Positions 28,169 through 38,170 of a stretch of 64,000 nt of DNA are shown here, one piece after another; the first letter of the stretch is position 1; the number at the start of each line of letters is the position of its first letter. The stretch spans positions 96,012-160,011 of the forward strand of contig CAZMNY010000015.1 in assembly GCA_964567745.1 (NCBI GenBank), in the 5' to 3' direction. Source of the DNA: CAZMNY01 sp964567745. Its GTDB lineage: Bacteria; Planctomycetota; Planctomycetia; Pirellulales; Pirellulaceae. The notes beneath the pieces were generated by a model. It ran no database searches and had not been told where the DNA came from. It saw nothing but the letters and a program-made list of their open reading frames with translations. The translations under genes and the position numbers were made by a program.

Positions 28169-28444
28169 CTACCGCCAATGCAAGATCCATCGGATCAAAA
28201 CGGCCGCGACGATGGAGATGAGAGCGAGCACCGTCAGCAGTTGTTTAAATTGCCGTTCACGCTCAGAATCGAGGTGCTGCATGTGGGCGGCGGCAAACAG
28301 CGAGAATGCGACCGGCGTGGCGCAGATGGCCCAAAAAGCGCCCACTGTCATCAGGATCACAAATTGAACCACAACACTCGCCGCAATCTGTGCGATCGCT
28401 ATCGCGGAGAGGCCAGTCGGTTGGTCTTCGGGCCGTTCGCTCAT
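28169..28444 (-). CDS. Small two-helix membrane protein, hypothetical
   Basis: 91 residues. Two hydrophobic segments (ASVVVQFVILMTVGAFWAIC, about 21-40, and LLTVLALISIVAAVLIRWIL, about 69-88) joined by a charged loop QHLDSERERQFK. It lies 34 bases before the sulfite-reductase-like gene's stop region and 186 bases upstream of the small symporter partner, on the same strand. No family recognised. Confidence 0.6.
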   Translation of the reverse strand: MSERPEDQPTGLSAIAIAQIAASVVVQFVILMTVGAFWAICATPVAFSLFAAAHMQHLDSERERQFKQLLTVLALISIVAAVLIRWILHWR

Positions 28445-28478
28445 CCAGTGTTTAACTCAAAGTGCTTGCTAAAGTCGC

Positions 28479-30191
28479 TCAGGCTTCAAACTTCTCAGCC
28501 CAATCCAGCAGGTCTTGCGATCCTTTGCGATCGCAGAAGTCTCCAAACGACTCCGCGCCCTCTCTGGCTTGTTTGAAATAGGCGAACAGCGGCGACAAAC
28601 TGGATACCAACTCGTCGCCCGGCACTTGATCCTTGAAGATGAAATTGAGTCGGTTTCCGATTAGCCGGCCGCCGACAAAAACGGTGTATTTGTCCTTCGA
28701 CTTTCCGACCAAGCCGACGTCCGAATTGTAAGGCCGCGCACAGCCGTTCGGGCAGCCGGTCATTCGCACAGTAAACTTCTCGCTCGATAACCCATACTTG
28801 GCCAATTCAGCTTCGAGGCCGTCGATCACGCCTGGTAGAGCTCGTTCGCTCTCGGTTATTGAAAGACCGCAAGTCGGCCAGGCGACACAAGCCATCGACC
28901 AGCGGCGCACATTGGAAATGTCAATCGAAAGCGGCACGTTGTGCGAACTGAGGATCGACTCGAGCTTCTGGCAGTCGTGCGGCTCGATGTCGGTGAACAA
29001 GATGCTCTGATGCGAGGTGAGTCGAATGCCGGGGTTGAGCGTGCGGCAGATCTCGCGGAATGCCGACTTCATCTGCATTGTTTCATTGTCGCTAATGCGG
29101 CCGTTCTCGACGTTCAGGCCGTAGAACATCTTGCCATCGCCCTGCTTGTCCCAGCCGATATGATCGCTGAAGCCGTGCACGTCGTCAGGCTCCTGGCTCG
29201 GGAGCAACTTGCCGTAGTACTCTTCGACCTTCGATTTGAAACGCTCAACTCCCCAATCGTGTATTAGGTACTTCAGACGAGCTCGCTTGCGGTTCGAACG
29301 ATCGCCGTAGTCACGCTGAACCTTAATGATGGCCGTCGCAACTTCGACCACCTCGTCCGGCGTCACAAACGTCATGCGTTTGGCCAGTGCAGGGAAGGTC
29401 GTCTTGACCGACGGCGTGACGCCCTGCCCTCCGCCCACAAGCACGTTGTAGCCGAGAATGGCCCCGTCACGCGCCACCGTCAACAAGCCAAGGTCGTGTG
29501 TGTAAATGTCGACACAATTGTCGTGAGGATGGCCGATGGCCGTTTTGAATTTTCGAGGCAGGTAGGTGCGGCCGTATATCGGCTCGTCGACCTGAGGCGG
29601 ACCGCCGCCGGCGAGTTGCTTTTCGCCGCTGTCGTCCTCGAGCCAGATTTCGTGGTAGGCAGTCGTCTTCGGCACCAAATGGTTTGCGAAATCCGTGGCG
29701 AGATCTTGCGTTGCCTGATAGATCGGGTTGGCGAACGGCACCGGACAGCACATGACGTTGCGCTCAACATCGCCGCAAGCGCCGAGCGTGGTCACCTGAA
29801 CTTCGTTAATTCTCCGAATTGCCTTCCGCAAGTTGCTCTTCAGCACGCCGTGCAATTGCAGACCCTGCCGGCTTGTGATTCGCAGCGTCGTATCGCCAAG
29901 CTCGTCGCAAAGGTCCAATTCCGCCAGAAATTGTTCGCTCGTCAACTTCCCCCCGGGAATGCGAGTGCGAACCATAAAGCTGTACTCTTTGCCTTTTAAA
30001 CCCGCCTCGCGCCTCGCCTTGCGCGCATCCCGATCATCTTGCTGATAGGTGCCGTGGTGCTTGAGCAAGCCGGCGCTCGCCTTGCCGAAAAAGTCGTTCT
30101 CGTCATTCAGCTCCTCGGCGATATCGCCTCGTAACTGAGCGCTGGTCTCCTTCAACGCCTCCGCAGGATCTAGCTTCCGTTCAGTTGCCAT
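28479..30191 (-). CDS. Siroheme nitrite/sulfite reductase (CysI/NirA-like)
   Basis: 570 residues from the ATG at 30191 (MATERKLDPAEALKE); the upstream frame to 30272 is unlikely. Six-electron reductase of sulfite to sulfide (or nitrite to ammonia). The 4Fe-4S/siroheme cysteines are complete: CVAWPTC (CX5C) at about residue 433 and CPNGC (CX3C) at about 477. Other conserved parts are LRITSRQGLQLHGV, DVERNVMCCPVPFANP and NVLVGGGQGVTP. Sulfite reductase is favoured because CPNGCARPYNSDVGLVGKS is the CysI-style ending. No flavoprotein CysJ or CysH/CysG is adjacent, so an electron donor is encoded elsewhere. Confidence 0.92.
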   Translation of the reverse strand: MATERKLDPAEALKETSAQLRGDIAEELNDENDFFGKASAGLLKHHGTYQQDDRDARKARREAGLKGKEYSFMVRTRIPGGKLTSEQFLAELDLCDELGDTTLRITSRQGLQLHGVLKSNLRKAIRRINEVQVTTLGACGDVERNVMCCPVPFANPIYQATQDLATDFANHLVPKTTAYHEIWLEDDSGEKQLAGGGPPQVDEPIYGRTYLPRKFKTAIGHPHDNCVDIYTHDLGLLTVARDGAILGYNVLVGGGQGVTPSVKTTFPALAKRMTFVTPDEVVEVATAIIKVQRDYGDRSNRKRARLKYLIHDWGVERFKSKVEEYYGKLLPSQEPDDVHGFSDHIGWDKQGDGKMFYGLNVENGRISDNETMQMKSAFREICRTLNPGIRLTSHQSILFTDIEPHDCQKLESILSSHNVPLSIDISNVRRWSMACVAWPTCGLSITESERALPGVIDGLEAELAKYGLSSEKFTVRMTGCPNGCARPYNSDVGLVGKSKDKYTVFVGGRLIGNRLNFIFKDQVPGDELVSSLSPLFAYFKQAREGAESFGDFCDRKGSQDLLDWAEKFEA

Positions 30192-30485
30192 AGGGGAATT
30201 CAAGTGCAGGGGGAAGGGCGTGGCGTGACCGCGACAGTTCGACGCATCACGTTGCAGTGATGCCGGTAGCAATGCCGGTCGTGATGCCGGCTGTCTGTCT
30301 GAACAAATATACCCGCCGTCGCGTTATTGATCTACGCCGGGCGATTCTGAGCGGCTCTTGCTCGACTGAAGAAGTCGAGTTATCGGGGTCGCCTGCCGTG
30401 TAGACTCGCCGTCAATGATTCGATCTATTGAGGGCGCGTTGTTTGGAATTCGCAACAAAGAGTCAAATCTTTAGAACGAGGAATT

Positions 30486-31370
30486 GTGGTGGCGGCTAAA
30501 ATCCTAGACGGTAAAGCGCTGGCCAAAGAGATTCATGCCGAACTAGCCCAAGAAGTCGAGCAGTTTGTGGCTGCGAGCTCAGTCACGCCCTGCCTGGCAG
30601 CGGTGTTGGTTGGCGAGGATCCAGCCAGTCAAGTCTACGTTCGGAACAAAGAACGGGCTTGCGGCAAGGTCGGCATTCGCAGCCAGCTCCATCGATTGCC
30701 AGACACAACGAGCCAGTCTGAATTGCTCGGCTTGATAAGCGAGCTCAACCGTGACCGGTCGGTGCATGGGATTCTAGTCCAGTTGCCCTTGCCCGACGGG
30801 CTCGATGATCAGCCTGTGCTCGACGCGATTGATCCGCTCAAGGATGTCGACGCATTTCATCCGGAGAACGTTGGGCTGCTCTCGCAAGGCCGCCCCCGAT
30901 ATCTGCCTTGTACGCCGCACGGCGTTCAGCGACTTCTCTATCGAAACGAAGTCAAGACGTCGGGGAAACACTTAGTCGTTATTGGCCGCAGCGAAATTGT
31001 TGGCAAGCCCGTCGCCAGCATGTTCGCACAACGCAATTCGCTCTATGGTTCCGACTACGCCAACGCGACCGTTACGATATGCCATTCGAGGACGGCAGAC
31101 TTGCCGTCGATTACAAGGCAAGCCGACGTTCTCGTTGCGGCAATTGGCATCGCTCGATATGTCACGGCCGACATGGTCAAACCGGGCGCAGCGGTGATTG
31201 ATGTCGGTATCAATCGCACGGACGACGGACTTGCAGGTGACGTCGATTATGATGCGGTGAGCGAAGTGGCTAGTTCGATCACGCCAGTACCGGGAGGCGT
31301 CGGGCCATTGACCGTCGCGATGCTCCTCGTCAATACGCTCCGAGCCGCGCAGCGACAGTCCAGCTCGTGA
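30486..31370 (+). CDS. folD: Bifunctional methylenetetrahydrofolate dehydrogenase/cyclohydrolase FolD
   Basis: Interconverts 5,10-methylene- and 10-formyl-tetrahydrofolate with NADP. 294 residues, start GTG at 30486 (a second GTG follows), with GAGGAA upstream. Catalytic Y51 and K55 lie in SQVYVRNKERAC. The conserved loops GILVQLPLPDGLD, DPLKDVDAFHPENVGLL, PCTPHGV, VIGRSEIVGKPVASMF and the C-terminal TPVPGGVGPLTVAMLL are all present. It is the only gene in its immediate neighbourhood on this strand before the 31692 gene, 321 bases away. Confidence 0.98.
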   Translation: MVAAKILDGKALAKEIHAELAQEVEQFVAASSVTPCLAAVLVGEDPASQVYVRNKERACGKVGIRSQLHRLPDTTSQSELLGLISELNRDRSVHGILVQLPLPDGLDDQPVLDAIDPLKDVDAFHPENVGLLSQGRPRYLPCTPHGVQRLLYRNEVKTSGKHLVVIGRSEIVGKPVASMFAQRNSLYGSDYANATVTICHSRTADLPSITRQADVLVAAIGIARYVTADMVKPGAAVIDVGINRTDDGLAGDVDYDAVSEVASSITPVPGGVGPLTVAMLLVNTLRAAQRQSSS

Positions 31371-31691
31371 CGTCCAACTCCTGACATAGCACCTCTCGCC
31401 TATGGCAGGTAACCCGACTTGGCGCACGACTCGCGTCGAAATCTCCGGCCATACGTTGACGATTCATCGCACCGATTGGGTCACGCTGCGCCCGCGCCCG
31501 TCCGCCCAGAAATCGGCTATCATATTTGCGTCGCATTGAATTGATGTCTCGCCCCGATTTCTGATCTTGCCCTCAAGCCGCACTTCGCCTGCTGCATCCT
31601 CAAAATCATACCGAGTCAGAAATTCAGCTCAATCGACCTCCCGCAGACGCTCGAAACAGCAATCGCTCAACCTCAAACCGGTCGCAAACGA
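31371..31691. other. 321-base intergenic region, no gene seen
   Basis: Between folD and the large redox protein. Short frames on both strands lack starts or recognisable content. It must contain the promoter of the 1640-residue gene, but I see no convincing -35/-10 pair. Confidence 0.5.
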
Positions 31692-34600
31692 ATGACAAGA
31701 ACTGCAAGCCTCTTCGCCCTTCTCTCGGCACTCGTCCTGTTGACTCCTTCGTCAATCGTCGCGGCGGAACCTCTCGAACTTAACAGCGGCGATCACATTT
31801 CGATCATTGGCAATACGACCGCGGATCGGATGCAGCATCACGGCTGGCTCGAGACGCTCGTTCAAGCTCTTCATCCCGAGCGAAATCTGACGTTTCGCAA
31901 CCTCGGTTTTCCTGGCGACGCACTAACCGTCCGCCCTCGCTCACAAAACTTTGGCAGTCCCGATCAGTGGCTGACGAAAACGAAGTCGGACGTCGTGTTT
32001 TGTTTCTTTGGCTACAACGAAGCCTTTCGAGGCCCGGAAGGGTTAGCGTCGTTCAAAGCCGATCTCGCCAAGATGATCAATGACATGCGCGCTCAAAAAT
32101 ACAACGGAAAATCGGCGCCTCGCTTGGTCTTCTTCTCACCCATCGCTCACGAGAATCTCCACAGTCCGCACCTTCCCGACGGCAAGGCGAACAATGCCAA
32201 TTTAGAGCTCTACACCAAAGCGATCGAAGAAGTCTGCGGCGAGAAGAAGGCTATTTTCGTCGACCTCTATCGTCCGACGAGCGAACTTTATCGACAGGCG
32301 CCAAGGCCGCTCACCATGAACGGCGTTCATCTGCTCGAACACGGCAATGCGGCGGTTGCCCGCGCGATTGTCAACGAGTTGTTTCCTGAAGCGACAAGCA
32401 AGCTCGATCGCAGCGCCAGCGAACTCGAGAGTCTCCGACAAGCCGTGCTCGACAAGAACTTGCATTGGTTCAGCCGCTACCGAGTCGTGGATGGCTACAA
32501 CGTATTCGGCGGACGCTCGAAGCTCGCTTGGTTCGGCCAATCGAACGCGGACGTGATGATGCGTGAGATGGAGATCTTCGACACGATGACCGCCAACCGC
32601 GACAAGCGAATTTGGGCGTTGGCTCAAGGTCGCGAACTCAAAGTCAATGACGAGAATGCGCCGAAGATGCTGGCCGTGAAGACAAACAAGCCCGGCAACC
32701 TCGATGGCGACAAGCACCCCTACTTCGGCGGCCAAGAGGCAATCAGCAAGATGCGAGTCGCCGAGGGAATGCAGGTCAACCTGTTTGCGTCGGAAGAGAT
32801 GTTTCCTGAGATGGTGAATCCAGTCCAAATGGCAGTCGATACCGACGGGCGACTGTTCGCGTCCGTTTGGCCTTCGTACCCCCACTGGAATCCGACCAAA
32901 CCGCGTGAGGATCGAATCGTTTGTCTTCCGGACGATGACGGCGACGGCGTTGCGGATAAGTGCGTGGTGTTCGCCGACAAGCTCAATAGCATCACCGGAT
33001 TTGAATTTTGGGGAGGCGGCGTTCTTGTGGCCGCCCCGCCGGAGATTTGGTTTCTCAAAGACACCGATGGCGACGATGTTGCCGACGTGAAGATTCGAGT
33101 CTTGCAGGGCGTCTCCAGCGCGGACTCGCATCACTCCGCCAACGCAGTTGTTATGGGTCCCGATGGTTGGATGTACTGGTCGCGTGGCATTTTTAATACG
33201 GCCAGCATGGAAACGCCGACGAAGACCTATCGCTCGACTCAATCGGGCGTGCACCGATTCAATCCACGAACGTTCGAGATGGAGTTCCATTTTCCAATCG
33301 GACCGAATCCGCACGGCGACGTGTTCGACCAATGGGGGTATCAGTTTGCCAACGACGGGACAAGCGGCACAGGCAGCTATGTCAACATTGGCAAAGGCGT
33401 AGGCAACAAGCAGTGGTTCCGCAAACGCGTCCGCCCTGTGGCCGCAACCGGAATTCTTTCGAGCAGCCATTTTCCGGACGAGAACAATGGCAACTTCTTG
33501 ATCTGCAATTGCATTGGCGTGCTCGGAGTACTCCAGCACAAGGTCAGCTACGATGGTGCCGATATTCGAGCCCAAGAGATTGAGCCGATCGTGCTTTCCA
33601 GCGATCCCAACTTCCGGCCGACGGATGTCGAGATTGGCGGCGACGGCGCTCTGTACGTTTCCGATTGGTGCAACGTCCTGATCGGACACATGCAGCACAA
33701 CATCCGCGACCCGAATCGCGATCATCAGCATGGAAGAATCTACCGAGTCACTCACAAGAATCGACCGCTGCTCAAACCCGTCAAGCTCAAGGGCAAGCCG
33801 ATTGAAGACGTATTGCAAGCTTTCTCCTCATCCGAAAACGGCGTTCGATATCGAGCAAGATTGGAGCTGAGCGGCCGGGAGTCGTCGGATGTCGTCAAAG
33901 TCATTGAAGATTGGACAAGCCAACTGAGCTTTGGCAAGCCCGAACAAGCTCAAGCGCTGCTCGAGTGTCTTTGGGTGCATGAAGAGCACCGCATTCCGAA
34001 CGGCAAACTGCTCAAGCAAGTCGCTCAAGCCGCCGAACCTCGCGTGCGAGCAGCAGCGATTCGGACATTGGGCCATTGGGCCGAGGGAGTCGACGGATGG
34101 CAGACGTTGCTGTTGGCGGCGGCCAGAGACGATTCGCCGTTGGTCCGAGCTGAAGCGGTTAAGTCAGCTGTTTCGTTTTCTGGTCTGACAGCGGCAGAGG
34201 TCATCTTCGAAGCCGCCACGCGTCCGACGGATTCAGAACTCGACGCCGTGCTGAAGTACGCCAAGAGCAGGATTGATGTCGACAAAGTCGTGCAGGACGC
34301 GGTTAGTTCCGGGCGAGAATTGTCGACTGCAGCCCAGCAATACGTGCTCCGCAACGCCAGCGTAAACGACCTGCTCAAGCTAGATCGAACTGAGGCTGTC
34401 TACTTGGCGATCTTGAGTCGTCCCAACGTACCGGCAACGCCTCTGCGCGATTCGCTGATGGGCTTGGCCAAAGTCCGCAAGGCGAAGCCAGTCACCCTGA
34501 TTTTGGATCTTATCGAGGAACGGTCGAAGACGAAGAACACGGACGGGATTGGCGGACTAGCAAATCTACTTGCGGAGCAGTCCCCGGCTGATTTGAAGAG

Positions 34601-36614
34601 CGCCTCCCAACGAATCGAGAAACTGGCCAAGCGAGGAACATCGGCCGACCTGCGCCAGATCGCGTACGCCGCATGGATCACAAGCGAAGGTTCCGGCGAC
34701 GGCGCGTTCGTCTATGCGGCGAGAAGCAAAGATAGTTTGCGCGACGTACTGCTGGGCGTTCCCCATGTGAAATCCGAGCTTCGCGGCACGCTCTACAAAC
34801 ACGTTCAGCCGCTTGTGTTTGAATTGCCAACCAATTTGAAATCCGAAGCGGGACGCGGCGCTTATCGACCGGGAATCAAGGTCGACTACTTCTTCCCGAG
34901 CGCCAAAGACGTTGCTCGCGAAACGTTGGCCAAGATGACTCCCAAGGCCAGCGGGATCGTTCCGCAGATCGTAATGAACGTGCCGCAGCGAAAAGAGGCC
35001 GATCAATTTGCGCTTCGGTTTACCGGCACGCTGCAAATCCCCAAGAGCGGAAAGTATCAATTCTACTGCGCGTCGGACGATGGTTCGCGGCTCTACATCG
35101 ACGGCAAGATGGTCGTCAACAACGATGGGCTTCACGGGATGGTCGAACGAGCTGGTTCGGTCGATCTCTCGGCAGGATCGCACTCGCTTCTCGTGACCTA
35201 CTTCGACAATGGAGGCGGCGACGGGCTCAGAGTGGCTTGGTCGGGACCGGGCATTCAAAAGCAATTGATTCCGGCCGATCGATTGATGGTGGCTGGCGCC
35301 GAGACATTGCATGACGTCGCGGTCAAATCACTCTCATCCATACCGGGGCACGACGAAGCCAAGGTGCGAGACTTGACGACGCTCGTCAAAGCGGGGCGCC
35401 AACGCACGTCGGCAATTCGGGAGTTGCGTAAGGTCGGTATTCAGCATTGGCCGAAAACGGAATTGCAGCCGGTCGCTGACAACCTGATCGGTTACCTCAG
35501 CGAAATTCCAGCTCAATATCGCACGGGGGGACCAGCACTCGACGCGATTGCGTTGGCCAAGTCGATCGCGAGCCGAGTGCCCGCCGGTCAGGCCAAGGCA
35601 ATCGAAGAACGGCTCAAGAATCTGGACGTTCGAGTGATCGCGATTGGCACGGTGCCGCATCGAATGATCTTCGACAAGGAACGCATTGCCGTTCAAGCCG
35701 GTAAGGCAGTCGAGTTCCGATTTTCCAACACCGATAACATGCCGCACAACTTTGCAGTCGTCCTTCCGGGCTCGCTCGAAGAGGTCGGCATGCTGGCTGA
35801 GTCGACGGCGCGAACGCCCGACGCGATGGCGCGACAGTACATTCCCAAGAGCGACAAGATCATCGCTGCCAGTCGGTTGTTGCAGGGCGGCGAGACACAA
35901 GCCATCTCGTTTGAGGCGCCGACGACGCCTGGAATCTATCCATACGTTTGCACCTACCCCGGACACTGGCGACGAATGTACGGCGCGCTTTACGTCGTCG
36001 CGAACTTGGACGAATATCTCGCGAACCCGGTTGCTTACTTGGCGGCCAATCCGCTGCCGCTACGAGATGAATTGCTGAAGTTCAACGCCCGCAACACCGA
36101 GTGGAAATTCGACAATCTCGTCTCGTCGGTCAAGCCGCTCGGCGAGGGCCGAAACTTTGACGTCGGCAAGAACATTTTCAAGGTCGCTAACTGTGTGGCT
36201 TGTCACAAGATCAATGATGAAGGCCAGCCGATCGGCCCGGACTTGACCAAGCTCGAACCCAAAAAGTCGACTCCCGAGCATATCTTGCGGTCACTGCTCG
36301 AGCCTTCAAAGGAGATCGATGAAAAATTCCAGTCGTACCTGTTCTTGCTTGATTCGGGTAGGCAGGTGACCGGCATGATTGTCGAGGACACGAAGGATCA
36401 AGTGAAACTCATGATCGATCCGTTGGGCAAGGCGGATCCTCTTGTGATCGCAAAGGAATCGATCGAGGACCAAAAGAAATCGCTGGTTTCAATTATGCCC
36501 GAAGGCCTCGCCAATCGACTTTCGCGAGAGGAAATCCTCGACCTGATTGCATACATCTATTCGAAGGGCGACAAGAAAAATAAGCTCTTCGAAGGCCACG
36601 AGCATATGCACTAG
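31692..36614 (+). CDS. Giant secreted multidomain redox protein (SGNH-like, membrane-bound dehydrogenase, HEAT, PA14, cupredoxin, cytochrome c)
   Basis: 1640 residues with a signal peptide (residues 5-25, ending IVAAEP). In order: an SGNH-hydrolase-like domain at about 30-240 (opening GDHISIIGNTTADRMQ where catalytic GDS is replaced by GNT; closing NGVHLLEHG); a planctomycete 'membrane-bound dehydrogenase' beta-propeller at about 350-690 (MQVNLFASEEMFPEMVNPVQ, WMYWSRGIFN); HEAT-like helices at about 700-1030; a PA14 domain at about 1060-1200 (YQFYCASDDGSRLYIDG); a cupredoxin at about 1320-1440 with ligands MPHNF, CTYPGHW and RRM; and a C-terminal cytochrome c domain with CVACH near 1500 and GPDLTKL. 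Likely cell-surface electron transfer coupled to polymer binding; substrate unknown. Confidence 0.9.
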   Translation: MTRTASLFALLSALVLLTPSSIVAAEPLELNSGDHISIIGNTTADRMQHHGWLETLVQALHPERNLTFRNLGFPGDALTVRPRSQNFGSPDQWLTKTKSDVVFCFFGYNEAFRGPEGLASFKADLAKMINDMRAQKYNGKSAPRLVFFSPIAHENLHSPHLPDGKANNANLELYTKAIEEVCGEKKAIFVDLYRPTSELYRQAPRPLTMNGVHLLEHGNAAVARAIVNELFPEATSKLDRSASELESLRQAVLDKNLHWFSRYRVVDGYNVFGGRSKLAWFGQSNADVMMREMEIFDTMTANRDKRIWALAQGRELKVNDENAPKMLAVKTNKPGNLDGDKHPYFGGQEAISKMRVAEGMQVNLFASEEMFPEMVNPVQMAVDTDGRLFASVWPSYPHWNPTKPREDRIVCLPDDDGDGVADKCVVFADKLNSITGFEFWGGGVLVAAPPEIWFLKDTDGDDVADVKIRVLQGVSSADSHHSANAVVMGPDGWMYWSRGIFNTASMETPTKTYRSTQSGVHRFNPRTFEMEFHFPIGPNPHGDVFDQWGYQFANDGTSGTGSYVNIGKGVGNKQWFRKRVRPVAATGILSSSHFPDENNGNFLICNCIGVLGVLQHKVSYDGADIRAQEIEPIVLSSDPNFRPTDVEIGGDGALYVSDWCNVLIGHMQHNIRDPNRDHQHGRIYRVTHKNRPLLKPVKLKGKPIEDVLQAFSSSENGVRYRARLELSGRESSDVVKVIEDWTSQLSFGKPEQAQALLECLWVHEEHRIPNGKLLKQVAQAAEPRVRAAAIRTLGHWAEGVDGWQTLLLAAARDDSPLVRAEAVKSAVSFSGLTAAEVIFEAATRPTDSELDAVLKYAKSRIDVDKVVQDAVSSGRELSTAAQQYVLRNASVNDLLKLDRTEAVYLAILSRPNVPATPLRDSLMGLAKVRKAKPVTLILDLIEERSKTKNTDGIGGLANLLAEQSPADLKSASQRIEKLAKRGTSADLRQIAYAAWITSEGSGDGAFVYAARSKDSLRDVLLGVPHVKSELRGTLYKHVQPLVFELPTNLKSEAGRGAYRPGIKVDYFFPSAKDVARETLAKMTPKASGIVPQIVMNVPQRKEADQFALRFTGTLQIPKSGKYQFYCASDDGSRLYIDGKMVVNNDGLHGMVERAGSVDLSAGSHSLLVTYFDNGGGDGLRVAWSGPGIQKQLIPADRLMVAGAETLHDVAVKSLSSIPGHDEAKVRDLTTLVKAGRQRTSAIRELRKVGIQHWPKTELQPVADNLIGYLSEIPAQYRTGGPALDAIALAKSIASRVPAGQAKAIEERLKNLDVRVIAIGTVPHRMIFDKERIAVQAGKAVEFRFSNTDNMPHNFAVVLPGSLEEVGMLAESTARTPDAMARQYIPKSDKIIAASRLLQGGETQAISFEAPTTPGIYPYVCTYPGHWRRMYGALYVVANLDEYLANPVAYLAANPLPLRDELLKFNARNTEWKFDNLVSSVKPLGEGRNFDVGKNIFKVANCVACHKINDEGQPIGPDLTKLEPKKSTPEHILRSLLEPSKEIDEKFQSYLFLLDSGRQVTGMIVEDTKDQVKLMIDPLGKADPLVIAKESIEDQKKSLVSIMPEGLANRLSREEILDLIAYIYSKGDKKNKLFEGHEHMH

Positions 36615-36657
36615 ACTCAATGCAAGTGAGGTTGGCCTTAGGTGCCGTCGATTCGAA

Positions 36658-37363
36658 TCACGCTTGGAGCGTTGCGACACGGAGAGAATCCGCATCGACG
36701 ACGATGACTCCCTCAGTGACATTGTCGAGCTGACCTAGCAACGCTCCCTCTTCGTTCCAAACCGACGTTTTGCCGGCAGTCGCTTTTCGGTTACAGACAC
36801 CGACATGGTTTGAAAATAGAGCGGTCATCGAGTGTTCACGAGCGATGTCGCCAACTCGAGCAAGAACTCGATCGATATCCTCGTCGCAATCGGCCACGCT
36901 CGCCACATGAACTTCCGCCCCGTTCTCGACTGCGGCCGCAGTATGTTCCGGAACGGAGAGTTCATAACAGATCGCCAACGCGATTTTGGGATCGTCGCAC
37001 AAAAAGTTTGCCGAATTGGCGCCGGCAACGAAATAGGGTTCTTCGCTGGAATGGAGGTGCATCTTTGAATAGACGCGTCTCCGTTCTTCAGGCTGAAATA
37101 GAATCAGGCTAATGCAGATCCCTTCGCGGCGCCTGGTCGGCGCGCCGACGCCGATGGCCACGCTATGCTCGTCGCTGAGGCTCTGAATGACGTCAAAGCG
37201 ATGATCGTCCTTATCGATGGCCAATTCTTCAGCCAGACTCGGCTCATAGCCCGTAATCGAAATTCCGGAACACGATCAACTCTGCGCCGGCACCTAGAGC
37301 TAGCTCGATGTTCGCCCGGATGTCGCCGATGACAGGCCGGAACTGCGCGACGCCAATTTCCAT
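36658..37363 (-). pseudogene. Carbon-nitrogen hydrolase (nitrilase family), frameshifted
   Basis: A nitrilase-superfamily amidohydrolase read in two frames. The N-terminus (ATG at 37363, preceded by GAGAGG) encodes MEIGVAQFRPVIGDIRANIE and continues to GAELIVF, then hits a stop; the other frame resumes with ISITGYEPSLAEELAID and runs to the stop at 36658. The join lies at 37257-37272 and removes one or two bases exactly where the catalytic Glu motif (usually FPE) should be. The remaining catalytic residues are intact: Lys in VYSKMHLH and Cys in ALAICYELSVPE. If the indel is real, the enzyme is dead; if it is a sequencing error, this is a normal gene of about 235 residues. Confidence 0.85.
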
Positions 37364-37445
37364 TCCTCTGGGCCTCTCGCTGTCAGAGTCGTGTGCCACT
37401 CAATTTAAGTAACGATCTTGGGCGCGACTGGCTTGCCAGTGAGGC

Positions 37446-37970
37446 CTAGCTACCCGCGCCTTCTTCCGGCGTTGCCGGCACGAAGGCGAATTCATAGCGG
37501 ACGCCCAACTGGCAGCGAGTCATGTGGATAATTTCTTGCGTATGGCCGCGAAAGTGGCAGACTGAATCAAACAGTGCGCGCAAACCGGTCACCTCCCATC
37601 CTTGAATTCGGCGAATCGATAACAACTCCGCCGACGCCGAATTTCGCATGGCCTGCTTCGCTTCCTCCACGGACGCTTCGAGTCGCTGAGTCAGTTCGTT
37701 GGTCGTCATGCCGTCGACGTATTGCGCAAACTCTTTGGGCCGGTCCCGAATATCGTCACAACCCCCGATGCCCGCCGTCAGCCACTGACGTACGTTTCCG
37801 CAAAGATGGAGGATCAGATTGGCGATGCTATTCATGGACGGGCTCGGGCGCCATTTGAGTTCGGCGTCGCTAAGTTGGCCAAGACAGTGCTTGATGCGGT
37901 CGATGGCGGAGTCCAATTCCACGCATGCTTCTTCGAGAACTTCGCTCGGGAAATCTCGCGATTCTGGCAC
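37446..37970 (-). CDS. DinB/DUF1572-like protein
   Basis: 174 residues, a four-helix DinB-type bundle. Putative metal-binding histidines fall in the usual places: ANLILHLCGNVRQW (near residue 52-55) and FRGHTQEIIHMTRCQLG (near 140-150). Members of this superfamily include thiol-transferases and DNA-damage-inducible proteins; most are uncharacterised. It lies 82 bases upstream of, and on the same strand as, the broken nitrilase gene only by orientation, with no evident functional link. Confidence 0.8.
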   Translation of the reverse strand: MPESRDFPSEVLEEACVELDSAIDRIKHCLGQLSDAELKWRPSPSMNSIANLILHLCGNVRQWLTAGIGGCDDIRDRPKEFAQYVDGMTTNELTQRLEASVEEAKQAMRNSASAELLSIRRIQGWEVTGLRALFDSVCHFRGHTQEIIHMTRCQLGVRYEFAFVPATPEEGAGS

Positions 37971-38170
37971 GATTCTTGTCCTTGTAACGAATTGTTGTCC
38001 ACACCGTCACGGCTAGACAATTGACCTCAGCAAATCGGCGACCAACAATGGCCCGGTATCGAGTTCTCGCGTTTGCCGCCAAGACTGTGAAAGGCGGCGC
38101 GAATCGATGCGCTTTGCGAATGAACATGACGTCGGCAAACGAACGCCTGCATTGAGGAATTCAACTTAGC

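Noticed and set aside
32202..33818. A 538-codon frame on the minus strand inside the 1640-residue gene
   Set aside because: It is antisense to a clearly coding frame with strong domain content; long antisense frames are common in GC-rich genes.
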